From Nocardia anaemiae NBRC 100462 (GTDB lineage Bacteria; Actinomycetota; Actinomycetes; Mycobacteriales; Mycobacteriaceae): a DNA stretch of 64,000 nucleotides. A program made the position numbers and the translations under genes. Below are positions 36,801 through 46,028 of this stretch, in pieces. A model generated the notes under the pieces. The model saw only the letters and a list, made by a program, of their open reading frames with translations. It searched no databases and was not told where the DNA came from. Numbering within the stretch: position 1 is the stretch's first letter; every line of letters begins with the position of its first letter. Location: the NCBI RefSeq assembly GCF_001612725.1, contig NZ_BDAZ01000024.1:124001-188000 (forward strand), in the 5' to 3' direction.

Positions 36801-38402
36801 TCAGCGCCAACTGGGCAGCCACAGGTGGTCGTGCCAGTTGCCGGGGGTGATCGGCAGCGCGGTCAGAATCGGCCAGAGCCAGATGAAATTCGCGATCACC
36901 AGGCCGAGGTAGATACAGACCGCGAGCAGTCCGAGGCTGCGCCGTTCACTGGGCACGGCGGGCAGATAGGTGCCCGCCGGACTGCGCGGTATTCGTACCG
37001 ATCGGGCCGGGCCGAGAATATCGCCGCACACCAGCGCGATCCCCATCACCAGGAACGGCGCCAGCGGTACCGCGTAGAAGTAGTACATCTGCCGATCGAG
37101 GGTGAAGAACCAGGGAATGAGTCCGGCGCCGTAGCCGGTGAGCACCGCCGCATAGCGCCAATCGCGACGGACCACACTGCGCCACAGCATCCAGCCCAGC
37201 ACCGGGAAGGCGATCCACCAGATCGCCGGGGTGCCGATCAGCATCACGGCCTTCACACACTGGGTCTGACCGCAGCCGGTGACACCGCTGTCGGCGTAGT
37301 AGTAGAGCATCGGCCGCAGGCCCATCGGCCAGGTCCACGGCTTGGATTCCCAGGGGTGATGGTTACCGGCCGAATTGGTCAGACCCTCGTGGAAGCGCAG
37401 TGTTTCGCCGCTGTAGTACCACAGCGAGCGCAGCGCATTCGGCAGGAACGACCACGGACCATCCCGACCGACCTGATTGCCGACCGCATAGCGGAAGACA
37501 CCGTCCTCACTGGCGAACCAGGCCCAGTAGCTGGCCAGATACACCCCGAGCGGAATCAGCACCAACGAGTACAGCGCGGGCCCGACATCACGTACCGCCG
37601 TACCGACCCATGGCCGCCGCACACCATAGGCGCGCCGCGCGGAGACATCGAAATAGACGCTCATGAGCCCGAACGCGAGGATGAAATACATCCCGGACCA
37701 CTTTGTGCCGCAAGAGAGTCCGAGCAGTACCCCGGCGCCGAAACGCCACCAACGCACTCCTAGTCGCGGACCCCATTCGCTCGCATCGATCCGCCCCGCG
37801 TAGTCCACCTCGGCGATTCGCGCCCGCACCTCGTCACGGTCCACGATCAGAGCGCCGAATGCCGCGGTGACCAGCACCGCCATGAAGATATCGAGCATGC
37901 CGATGCGCGAGGAGACGAAGGTGAGTCCGTCGGCGATCAGCAGAATGCCCGCAATCGCGCCGATCAGGGTGGAACGCGCCATCCGGCGCACGATCCGGAT
38001 GACCAGCAGCACCAGGATCGTGCCCGCCAGCGCCGCGCTGAATCGCCAACCCCAGCCGTTGTAGCCGAACATCCACTCGCCCACCGCGATCAGCTGTTTG
38101 CCGATCGGGGGATGCACCACCAGTCCGTAGGCGGGATTGTCCTCGATGCCGCCGCCGGTGAGGATCTGCCAGGCCTGTGGTGCGTAATGCTTCTCGTCGA
38201 AGACCGGGGTATAGGCATCGGTCGGATAGTCCAACATGATGAAGCGCGTCAAGGCCGCGATCGCGGTGAGTACCGCGGTGACCACCCACCCCTGCATCTT
38301 GTCGAGCGGCCCGAAGTCGGGCGATGGACGCAGGGGCGCGGGGCTCGACCAAGAGGGCACGGCCCCGGCTACGGTCGCGCGCTGGTCGGTCACCTGTGTC
38401 AC
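36801..38402 (-). CDS. pmt: polyprenyl-phosphate-mannose protein mannosyltransferase
   Basis: This 533-residue GT39 enzyme transfers mannose from polyprenyl-phosphate-mannose to secreted proteins at the membrane. The catalytic acidic pair is in FDEKHYAPQAW, in the first extracytoplasmic loop, and about ten hydrophobic segments follow, such as FGALIVDR-preceding VLVTAAFG and ALYSLVLIPLGVYLAS. Start is a GTG at 38402; a GTG at 38393 is also possible. It matches the mycobacterial pmt in position beside arcA and rsmI. Confidence 0.93.
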   Translation of the reverse strand: MTQVTDQRATVAGAVPSWSSPAPLRPSPDFGPLDKMQGWVVTAVLTAIAALTRFIMLDYPTDAYTPVFDEKHYAPQAWQILTGGGIEDNPAYGLVVHPPIGKQLIAVGEWMFGYNGWGWRFSAALAGTILVLLVIRIVRRMARSTLIGAIAGILLIADGLTFVSSRIGMLDIFMAVLVTAAFGALIVDRDEVRARIAEVDYAGRIDASEWGPRLGVRWWRFGAGVLLGLSCGTKWSGMYFILAFGLMSVYFDVSARRAYGVRRPWVGTAVRDVGPALYSLVLIPLGVYLASYWAWFASEDGVFRYAVGNQVGRDGPWSFLPNALRSLWYYSGETLRFHEGLTNSAGNHHPWESKPWTWPMGLRPMLYYYADSGVTGCGQTQCVKAVMLIGTPAIWWIAFPVLGWMLWRSVVRRDWRYAAVLTGYGAGLIPWFFTLDRQMYYFYAVPLAPFLVMGIALVCGDILGPARSVRIPRSPAGTYLPAVPSERRSLGLLAVCIYLGLVIANFIWLWPILTALPITPGNWHDHLWLPSWR

Positions 38403-38592
38403 GCCCCGATCGTATGCTGTGCGTGGCCCCCTGACCCGCACCGGTGAGCGCGCCGCCGCGCGAATCACACCCTGAGCTGTACTCACGGACATTCCCGTGA
38501 GTATTACCTGTCGGCCCGGTGTGGCGTCGGAGTATGCGATGACTGCCACTACGCCGAAGTGGACGGGAGGGTCCGCCCCAGGACGTTCGGAG

Positions 38593-39720
38593 TCACCGTC
38601 CGAGCACTGCGAGCATCCCTGCCACCGCCCGAGGCCAGGTGAACTGCTCTGCCCGGCTGCGTGCTGCCTTCCGACGACCAGCGGTCGGCATCGCGAGCAC
38701 ATCGGTGACGGCCTGGGCGAAAGCGGACGGGCGGTCGGCGGCCACCGCGCCGCATTCGGCGGTAACGATATCGGCCAGCGCCGAGGATCGGCTTGCGACG
38801 ACCGGCGTACCCGCGGCCAAAGCCTCGAGCGCGGCGAGGCCGAAGGTTTCGTGTGGACCCGGCGCAAGCGAAACATCTGCGGTGGCAAGCAGTTTCGCCA
38901 CCATGGCACGGTCGGTGATGAAACCGGTGAAGTGCACCGCGGCCAGCCCGCCGGTCAGCGGCGGCAGCGCACGGGCGCGACGCTCCAGTGCTTCGCGCCG
39001 CGGGCCCTCCCCCGCTACCACCAGCCTCGCCTCGACGCCCGCCCTGCGCAGCGCGCCGATGGCTTCGATGCTGCGATCCACCCGCTTCTCCACCGACAAT
39101 CTGCCGCAGTGCACCAGCAGTGGATGTCCGGGCACACCCAGATCGGCGCGCAGACGGTAGTCGCGGCGACGCGGGCTGAACAGCTCCAGATCCACTCCGA
39201 GCGGTACCAGTTCGACATTGGGCGCATCGATACGCAGGAACTCCGCGCGCGCGAATTCCGTTGTGCAGACCACGATGTCGTAGTCCTCTGCGGTGCGCCG
39301 ATTGGCGATATCGGCACATCGGCGGGCCACCGGGCCCGGCATGATCTGGCCGAGTAGTCGGTCGAGGCGTTCGTGCGAGATCATCACACTCGCCACGTCG
39401 CGGGTGCGCGCCCAACGTCCGAACCCTCGCAGCGTCAGCCGATCCGAAACCTCGAGCACGTCCGGGCGCAATCCGGCCAATACATCGGCCACTCGACGCG
39501 GATCCGCCGCCCGATAACCACCGGTCCAGGGAATCGCCAAGGCGGGCAGGGTGATCCGCACCGCACCGGTCGGCAGGATCTCCTCGCTCCGGCGCGGTCC
39601 GGGCACGATCAGCACCACCTCGTGCCCGGCGGCCACATAGCCCTCGCCGAGGTGATGCAGTGCGGTGCGCAGCCCACCCGACCGCGGACCGTAGAAGTTC
39701 GCCAGTTGCACGATGCGCAC
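38593..39720 (-). CDS. family 4 glycosyltransferase
   Basis: This 375-residue GT-B enzyme uses a nucleotide- or lipid-linked sugar. It has an N-terminal MRIVQLANFYGPRSGGLRTA, and the donor site LVHCGRLSVEKRVD, VVAGEGP and the late SLAPGPHETFGLAALEALA with the EX7E motif. This region resembles actinobacterial mannosyltransferases that modify phosphatidylinositol or glucuronosyl lipids (PimB'/MgtA type). A 156-bp gap separates it from the GGDEF-EAL gene, so joint transcription is uncertain. Confidence 0.85.
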   Translation of the reverse strand: MRIVQLANFYGPRSGGLRTALHHLGEGYVAAGHEVVLIVPGPRRSEEILPTGAVRITLPALAIPWTGGYRAADPRRVADVLAGLRPDVLEVSDRLTLRGFGRWARTRDVASVMISHERLDRLLGQIMPGPVARRCADIANRRTAEDYDIVVCTTEFARAEFLRIDAPNVELVPLGVDLELFSPRRRDYRLRADLGVPGHPLLVHCGRLSVEKRVDRSIEAIGALRRAGVEARLVVAGEGPRREALERRARALPPLTGGLAAVHFTGFITDRAMVAKLLATADVSLAPGPHETFGLAALEALAAGTPVVASRSSALADIVTAECGAVAADRPSAFAQAVTDVLAMPTAGRRKAARSRAEQFTWPRAVAGMLAVLGR

Positions 39721-39876
39721 ATCGCCGATCGTGCAGCGAATCGGGTTCCCCCCGGAACCGATGCGCCCAACACCGCATGAACACCCGTGAAAGACCCTGC
39801 TAACGCGTGCGACGGCGCAGCGACCCAGGCACGCCGCCCGGTGTCTCGATCTGCGGCGATGGACCGGACATACCGG

Positions 39877-41745
39877 TCATGCGCGCGTGATACCGCGGCC
39901 CGCCCGAGGCAGATCCAGATCCAGCGGAATGCGCCCGACCGCCAGATGCGCCTCCACCTCATCGGCGGGCATCGGCCGGGCGATCAGAAACCCTTGCGCC
40001 CGATAGCAACCCAGCCCGACCAGGGTCCGTGCGGCCACCGGCGTCTCGACGCCCTCCCCCACCACACCGAGCCCGAACGACCCGGCCAACCCGATTATGG
40101 ATTTCACGATCGCCAGATCGTCGGTGCTCGCACCGAGCCGCTGCACGAAGCCGCGGTCGATCTTCACCGCGTCGACCGGAAGCGCTTTCAGATGCGACAG
40201 CGAGCTGTATCCGGTGCCGAAATCGTCGATCGCGATCTGCACGCCCATCCGCTTGAGTCCGCGCAGCGTGACCTGGGTGCGCGCCAGATCCTGTACCACC
40301 ACATGTTCAGTGATCTCCAGGCAGACCGAACTGCCATCGATCCCGAACAGCCGCAGAATATCCTCGATCCGCTCCACGAAATCCAGGCTGACCAGCTGAA
40401 CCGGCGAAACATTTATCCGCATCACCACATTCGCCGCCAGCCCCCGCCTGCGCCATTCCGCGAACTGCGCACAGGCCGAGCGGATCACCCAGCGCCCCAG
40501 CTCACCCGCGAGATTGGTGGCCTCGGCGACGGTGACGAACGCACCGGGCGGCAGCAGCCCCCTGGTCGGATGCAACCAGCGCACCAGCGCCTCCAGCGCG
40601 ACGACCCGCCCGGTGCGCAGATCGACCTCGGGCTGATAGTGCAGCAGCAGCGACCCGTCGGAGACCGCGCCGCGCAGATTCAGCTCCACATCGTCCTGCA
40701 GCTCGAACTGCGCGCGCATGGCGTCGGTGAAGACCGCGACGCCATTGCCGCCGCCGGATTTCGCCGACAGCAGCGCGTGATCTGCCCGGCGCAGCACATC
40801 CGCGACCGTGGTCTCGCCCGGAATGCCGACCGCGACACCGACGCTGGCGCCGCGGCTGACCGATTCCCCGCCGACAGTGACCCGCCGTCCGATGAGCTGC
40901 TGGATCCGCGTCGCTTCCAATTCGGCGGCCACCGCATCCATCGGTTTGGCGGGCACGATGACGAATTCGTCGCCACCGAGTCGGGCGATCATGTCATTGG
41001 GGTCGAGATTCTCCCGCAGTCGCGAGGAAAGCGTGCGAATGAAGTTGTCCCCCGCGGTATGTCCGAGAAAATCGTTGAGCGCTTTGAGCCGGTCGAGATC
41101 GAGGAAGAAGGCGGCCACCGGGCCGGGACTGCCCTGCCTGAGCCGTTCCTCCATATGTTCGAGCAGCGCCCGCCGGTTCGCCAGCCCGGTCAAATCGTCG
41201 TGCAGGGCGATATAGCGCAATCGCTCCTCGGCCACCACGCGCGCCTGCAACTGGGCGAAGAGTGCGGCGATCGCCTTGAGCACATTCAGTTCCCGGGTGC
41301 TCCAGTCCCGATCGCCCTGTTTGATGAATCCCAACACGCCGGTCGACTCGCCGCGCGACAGCAGCGGCACCGCGGCCATGGCGACCTGCGGTATGCCCGA
41401 CGAGCGCCGGATCGTCTCCTGATAGTCGGCGGATTGCTGGGACGGCCGCACGATGATCGGCTCGGTGGCATGTTCCAATTCCCGGAATACCGAGTCGGCG
41501 TGCTCGAAATGCACGATCTTCAGCGGGTCCGGATCCGGTATGTCACCACGGTGCGGCCATTCCGCGATGAGCACGGTCGCCCGCTGCTCTCTATCGGTAT
41601 GGCGTAGGTAGCTGAAATCGACGTCGAAATGCTCGACCAACCTGGCCAGCACACGTTCACTCGCCGCCACCATCGTTGTGGCGTCGACGCCCATCAACTC
41701 GGAGGCGACCTGGGTCACCAATGAGTCGAGCGTTCGCCGAGGCAC
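39877..41745 (-). CDS. GAF-GGDEF-EAL c-di-GMP signalling protein
   Basis: This 622-residue protein has a GAF sensor (about 20-165), a diguanylate cyclase domain with an intact GGDEF at 257-261, and a phosphodiesterase domain with EAL at 385-387 in EALVRW. Both active-site motifs are intact, so it may make and degrade c-di-GMP. The expected RxxD product-inhibition site reads DPND and is likely inactive. The order resembles Rv1354c, which from memory has GAF-GGDEF-EAL. GGAGATAGG precedes the GTG start. It is third in a compact run with the genes at 41762-44670. Confidence 0.95.
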   Translation of the reverse strand: MPRRTLDSLVTQVASELMGVDATTMVAASERVLARLVEHFDVDFSYLRHTDREQRATVLIAEWPHRGDIPDPDPLKIVHFEHADSVFRELEHATEPIIVRPSQQSADYQETIRRSSGIPQVAMAAVPLLSRGESTGVLGFIKQGDRDWSTRELNVLKAIAALFAQLQARVVAEERLRYIALHDDLTGLANRRALLEHMEERLRQGSPGPVAAFFLDLDRLKALNDFLGHTAGDNFIRTLSSRLRENLDPNDMIARLGGDEFVIVPAKPMDAVAAELEATRIQQLIGRRVTVGGESVSRGASVGVAVGIPGETTVADVLRRADHALLSAKSGGGNGVAVFTDAMRAQFELQDDVELNLRGAVSDGSLLLHYQPEVDLRTGRVVALEALVRWLHPTRGLLPPGAFVTVAEATNLAGELGRWVIRSACAQFAEWRRRGLAANVVMRINVSPVQLVSLDFVERIEDILRLFGIDGSSVCLEITEHVVVQDLARTQVTLRGLKRMGVQIAIDDFGTGYSSLSHLKALPVDAVKIDRGFVQRLGASTDDLAIVKSIIGLAGSFGLGVVGEGVETPVAARTLVGLGCYRAQGFLIARPMPADEVEAHLAVGRIPLDLDLPRAGRGITRA

Positions 41746-41761
41746 CCTATCTCCGATCGCG

Positions 41762-43909
41762 CTAGCTGCGGTTGCCCGCGCCCGGCACTGGAAGCCGCCT
41801 GCTGCGGACCGTGGCTGCTACCGCGTAGCTCAGGCGAAGCACCAATGCCATGATCTCATGCCCAGGCACTCCCAGCAGGTCCAGGAAACGGCCCTGAAGT
41901 GAGGTAAGTGTATCCGCGAAATCCGGGGAAATCCCTTTCAGCTCGTCGGGGTGCCGCGCGTAAAGGAACAACGGCGAGACCGGTTGCACCGCGAGACCGA
42001 GCCGTTGCGCCGCGATCCAGACCCGCTGCACGGCCGCGCCACCGCGTGCGTAATCGGCGAGTGATACCGACTCTGCTCCGGATCGCCGCGGAAAAGTTAT
42101 CGCGAGCAGCGCCGAACTCGACAGCACGCGGTCGCGCGTGTATTCGCCGAGCGCGGCGCCACCGGACCATTCGCGCAACCGATCCATCACATCCGAGCGC
42201 TCGCCGATTCGGATCTTGGCCTGCTCATCGGCGGCCAATTCCATACTCCGGATATCGATCCCGGTGCGCGGATCCTCGCCGGGCCAACGCAGTTCGCCGA
42301 ACATCTCCTGATGCAGGCGCGGAGTCAGATAGCGGATGCGATCGGATTCGCCGAGCAGCGCGGCCGCGGCGGTGAGCTCATCGGGTTCGGTGATGGCACG
42401 GACCGACGCGTCGGTGGCAGCCGCGGCCAGGGCAGGCAGGACATGATCGGCCAGCGGCACGCCCGCGCCGAGGTTTCGATTCGTCTCGCGGGTCAGCGTG
42501 TACGGATAGTCCGCGGCCAGTGCGGGATCGGTGCGGTCGCCGAGATACAGCACCGCGGAAAAAGGGGTCGAGTTGTTCTCGATGAACTCGTGCGCGCCGA
42601 GTATGCCGTGCGCGGCGGCCGCGGCGCGGGCGTTGTAGAGCGCGGCGCCGATCGATACCGCGCTGGCGCGATAGCCGATATCCAGTGCTGAAGAGCGGGT
42701 TCGGACGAGATCGATGCGTAGCTCGTCGCCGTCGACACGCAGGTACCACGGTTGGGTGTTGCCGCCCGACGGCGCTCGCTGCGCGGATTCGAGCACCTTC
42801 TCGACGGCGGATCCCTCCGAACACGGCACACCACCTTCGGGCACCGGAAATTCGTCGGAGACCTTCTCGCATACCGGCTCCGGTTCGGCGAGCTCGTCGA
42901 GACCATGCTCCAGATCGAACCGGGTCCGGCCCGAGGACAACTTCTGGCCGAGCCCGATCCGGCGCACCGCCGCTGCCACGATGGCCGCGCCCAGTTGTAC
43001 GTCACCGCCGAGTTGCGGCCAGGTCGTCACGGTTTCGTCGATCTCGACCAGACTCGCGGCCATCCGGGCCGATAGCTCCTTCGGATCGAGAATCCGCATG
43101 ACGTGCGGCGCTTTATCTTTCGTGGACAACCCGCGTAGGTCCGCGCCGACGGTCGCGCCGAGCAGACCGTGGAACGAGGGACGGTCCGGTTCCAGGTCAA
43201 AGCGCTCGACATCGAGCAGGCCGCGATCGCTGGTGTCCATCAGCAGCGGAATGCGTTGTCGGCGTGCGCCTTCCCGGACGGCGAACTTGATATCGAGCGA
43301 ATCGCATTCCTCCACGACCAGCGACAATCCGTGCAGGAATGCGTCGACGGTGGACTCGTCCACGCCCGCGGTGGCGACCTCGACCGGCAGATACGGATCG
43401 AGTTCGGCGATCCGGCGCGCGGTCACGATCGCTTTGTTCACACCGATATCGAAGATCCCGCCGGGCACCCGGTTCAGATTCGACAGCTCGATATCGTCGA
43501 AATCGGCCAGGCGCAATAGGCCACAGGTGCCCTCGAGGGCCAGCGCGTAGGCCACCGCGTGTCCGACGCTCTGTCCGACCACGCCGACCGCGAGACCGGC
43601 GCAACGTTCCTGTTCGGTGCGGGTGAGCTTGTTCTGGTTGCGGTCCAAGCGAATTGCCCGAAATGTCTTTTCACCGGGCAGCCCGACGAGTGTGCGCCGC
43701 CACGGGTAATAGACCCATCGGTCTGTCTCCGGGCCGCCGAGATCCGGTGGCGGCCGACGCACCTTGGCGAGTTCGGCGCGCAGCACATCGCGCAGATCGA
43801 GAATGCGGACCTGCGGCGATTTCCGTAATTGCACGAGGATTTGCGCGTCGGCTGTGGCATTTTCATCGAGAATCAGCGGGCGGTGGTCCGCGGTGAGGTC
43901 ACCGTTCAT
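41762..43909 (-). CDS. moeY: E1-like (ThiF/MoeB) and nitroreductase fusion protein, MoeY type
   Basis: This 715-residue fusion has an E1-like adenylating domain (about 90-330) whose Rossmann motif GLAVGVVGQSVGHAVAYALA is followed by RLADFDDIELSNLNRVPGG. A nitroreductase-like FMN domain (about 425-700) begins with ESAQRAPSGGNTQPWYL. The length and layout equal those I recall for Rv1355c, named MoeY only by distant likeness. The ATG overlaps the previous gene by 4 bp. E1 domains activate carboxylates and nitroreductases oxidise, so a peptide or cofactor modification is possible. The activity is unknown. Confidence 0.88.
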   Translation of the reverse strand: MNGDLTADHRPLILDENATADAQILVQLRKSPQVRILDLRDVLRAELAKVRRPPPDLGGPETDRWVYYPWRRTLVGLPGEKTFRAIRLDRNQNKLTRTEQERCAGLAVGVVGQSVGHAVAYALALEGTCGLLRLADFDDIELSNLNRVPGGIFDIGVNKAIVTARRIAELDPYLPVEVATAGVDESTVDAFLHGLSLVVEECDSLDIKFAVREGARRQRIPLLMDTSDRGLLDVERFDLEPDRPSFHGLLGATVGADLRGLSTKDKAPHVMRILDPKELSARMAASLVEIDETVTTWPQLGGDVQLGAAIVAAAVRRIGLGQKLSSGRTRFDLEHGLDELAEPEPVCEKVSDEFPVPEGGVPCSEGSAVEKVLESAQRAPSGGNTQPWYLRVDGDELRIDLVRTRSSALDIGYRASAVSIGAALYNARAAAAAHGILGAHEFIENNSTPFSAVLYLGDRTDPALAADYPYTLTRETNRNLGAGVPLADHVLPALAAAATDASVRAITEPDELTAAAALLGESDRIRYLTPRLHQEMFGELRWPGEDPRTGIDIRSMELAADEQAKIRIGERSDVMDRLREWSGGAALGEYTRDRVLSSSALLAITFPRRSGAESVSLADYARGGAAVQRVWIAAQRLGLAVQPVSPLFLYARHPDELKGISPDFADTLTSLQGRFLDLLGVPGHEIMALVLRLSYAVAATVRSRRLPVPGAGNRS

Positions 43910-44670
43910 GCCTGCGCCAATCCTCCGATCCCTGGTCCACTCGAGGACGCTCGACCATGCGGCGACAGCCAGGCATCGAGCGCCGCACGCTCCAGCGCTG
44001 TCAACGAACTCTGCAATTTTGTGGCTAATGACCGGTATGTCCGCGTATCCCACCACATCGGAATGGTCCGATAGCGATCGTCAGGATAGGGCACGGCCGG
44101 TATCCGATCGGCGACATACCCACCGCTCGACCGGTACAGACCGATATTTCGCGTGGCAGTGGTGACGAAACCGTACCTGGCGTCGAGCAGTCGGGCGGCG
44201 TGCACGACACAGCGGGAGACCGCGGCGGCGAGCGCGGCACGATGCTCGGCCGCTCGGGCGACCCAAACCGCCTTCACCTCGACCACACCTTCCGGTATCC
44301 GATCAGCAACCATCGCGCGCAACTCGGCGGCACCGGGCCGACCGGCCCAGGCGCGCAGTGCGTGCACTTCCTCGGCCACACCGTAGGGTCCCTGTGCCCG
44401 CAATCCCGCGACGACCGCGCCGGACGGATCTACAGCGGCGAAGAACAACGACGTCGAAAGGCCGTCGACAACACTGTCGTATTCCAAAGCGTGATCAACG
44501 CCGTAGTGCCGGTAAACCTGCAGCGCACCGCGCAGATAACGGCGCCACAGATCGGGATGAGCCTGCGGAGTAGCGACATGAAAGACATATCCGGAATGCA
44601 TGTCGCGAAACCGCAACACCTCGGCATCGCGTGTGCCCCCGGGGCCGACTGCGATTGTTTCGACAGTCAT
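43906..44670 (-). CDS. acyltransferase-like protein at head of moeY operon
   Basis: This 254-residue protein has no family that I can name with certainty. The layout (FHVATPQAHPDLWRRYLR, ALEYDSVVDGLSTSLFFAAV, then EVKAVWVAR) resembles the LuxI/N-acyl-amino-acid synthase branch of the GNAT fold, in which an acyl group is moved to an amine. In M. tuberculosis a gene of unknown function (Rv1356c) occupies the same position. The stop overlaps the moeY start by 4 bp. A perfect 14-bp palindrome lies 127 bp upstream. Confidence 0.6.
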   Translation of the reverse strand: MTVETIAVGPGGTRDAEVLRFRDMHSGYVFHVATPQAHPDLWRRYLRGALQVYRHYGVDHALEYDSVVDGLSTSLFFAAVDPSGAVVAGLRAQGPYGVAEEVHALRAWAGRPGAAELRAMVADRIPEGVVEVKAVWVARAAEHRAALAAAVSRCVVHAARLLDARYGFVTTATRNIGLYRSSGGYVADRIPAVPYPDDRYRTIPMWWDTRTYRSLATKLQSSLTALERAALDAWLSPHGRASSSGPGIGGLAQA

Positions 44671-44796
44671 TGGTGTTCCTACTCCGTTTGCTACCGCGCA
44701 TCCGCACGGTCATCGAGCCGGTCTGACCGACTCGCCAGACGACTCGCCGATCAGGTGAGTTTGCCTAGGGCAGTATCCGTCATAGGACAATATTTG

Positions 44797-44810
44797 ACCA
44801 GATATCTGGT
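44797..44810. promoter_or_regulatory. perfect 14-bp palindrome upstream of the moeY operon
   Basis: ACCAGATATCTGGT is a perfect palindrome, and outer TT/AA bases extend it to 18 of 20 matching positions. It lies in the AT-richer 257-bp intergenic region (44671-44927). It is a candidate operator for the operon. Confidence 0.6.
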
Positions 44811-44927
44811 TAATCTTCCGAAAACTGATTGCCTGTCCCGAAATTACCGCAGGTCAGACCACTCGAACATGCCATCGAATAGATCATGGAGACCAGTCGG
44901 TACTGAGACAGCAAACAGAAGGCAAAC

Positions 44928-45362
44928 TTAAACCAGGATGGAGATGAACAGCTCGACCGACTCCGGCCCGCGCCAGATCTCGATCTCCTCCCGGTACGCA
45001 CGGGTGATCTCGGCGGACGCCGTCGCATCGTCGACCTGGGCCCACACATCCTCGACCGGATCGTGGTAATCCCCGTTCGGCTCGAACCGAGCGTAGACAC
45101 CCTTGGGCACCTTGACCAGTACGTCTCCGACCGGAACCGCGCCCGCGGCGGAGTACTCGAAACACACGACGGCGTTGTAGTTTCCGGCCGGATCCGGCAC
45201 GTACACCGTGTACATCGGCTGGTCCGCGCCCGTGCGGTCGCGCAGCCGATCCTTGAGGAATTCGATCAGGTCGCTATTGCTGACCTTGAAGCTCGGACGT
45301 ACCCGCGGCACCACCAGACCGCCGTAGATGGCCTCACGGCGCACCACGATCGCGTATGTCAT
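44928..45362 (-). CDS. GyrI-like effector-binding domain protein, second of pair
   Basis: This 144-residue protein resembles the stand-alone AraC effector-binding/GyrI-like fold, which binds bulky small molecules. Signs are the early FKVSNSDLIEFLKDRL, a central NYNAVVCFEYS, VKVPKGVYARFEPNG and the end IEIWRGPESVELFISILV. The ATG at 45362 overlaps the previous gene by 4 bp. It lacks any DNA-binding domain. Ligand and role are unknown. Confidence 0.7.
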   Translation of the reverse strand: MTYAIVVRREAIYGGLVVPRVRPSFKVSNSDLIEFLKDRLRDRTGADQPMYTVYVPDPAGNYNAVVCFEYSAAGAVPVGDVLVKVPKGVYARFEPNGDYHDPVEDVWAQVDDATASAEITRAYREEIEIWRGPESVELFISILV

Positions 45363-45802
45363 CGCGCCTCGACCGCCAGGTAGAGATCGATCTTGTAGGC
45401 GTGCGGATAACACTCGAAATCGCCGGTATAGGTGCGTTTGATCTGGTTGTGCTCCTCGGCGTAGGCGATCTGCGTCCACAGGTCGGTCATCACCTGCGGA
45501 AAGTTACCGACCGAGGAGAATCTGGCATAGGTGCCGCGCGGCAGCCGCGCGACCAGGTGACCGCGGGTGACCTCGTCGAAGGACACACACTCATAGCCGA
45601 CGATCTGGGTGTTGTAGGTGCCGAGTTCACCGGAGTAGTCGGTGTAGGCGCTGGCCAGCTGACCGCCGAGTTCCTGATGCAGTACCGCCGCCCACGCGGC
45701 CTCGAGGTCGTGGTCCCGCAGTTCCCCGAGCGCACGTTTCGGGCTGCGCACCGGGAGCCCGGCAACCCACGTTTCGTCTCGCTCGACGATTTCAAACTGC
45801 AT
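45359..45802 (-). CDS. GyrI-like effector-binding domain protein, first of pair
   Basis: This 147-residue protein shares the layout of its neighbour: MQFEIVERDETWVAGLPV, LVARLPRGTYARFSSVG and TYTGDFECYPHAYKIDLYLAV, the last a typical GyrI/AraC_E_bind ending. The ATG at 45802 follows GAAAGAG. Two stand-alone copies coupled by a 4-bp overlap suggest a heteromeric ligand-binding protein. Function unknown. Confidence 0.72.
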   Translation of the reverse strand: MQFEIVERDETWVAGLPVRSPKRALGELRDHDLEAAWAAVLHQELGGQLASAYTDYSGELGTYNTQIVGYECVSFDEVTRGHLVARLPRGTYARFSSVGNFPQVMTDLWTQIAYAEEHNQIKRTYTGDFECYPHAYKIDLYLAVEAR

Positions 45803-46028
45803 GGAATGACTCTTTCGAGGTGAACCCGGGGGCGTTGCCCGCATCCGGTCGGCCAGAAAGGCCATGCTATCAACTCGACCACGTGGTCCGGCTCACATGT
45901 CCGGGTCGTTATGCACACCGCACCACCGCGTTGAACTGGTCGTGCGACCTGTACGCAAACCGATGGCTATCGATGCATAGTGGACCAGTTGACCGGCCTG
46001 CTCGCGCCGCAATGACCTACGGCACCAT

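Noticed and set aside
39787..41607. 606-codon open frame opposite the GGDEF-EAL gene
   Set aside because: It is antisense to a gene with intact catalytic motifs; no recognisable sequence.
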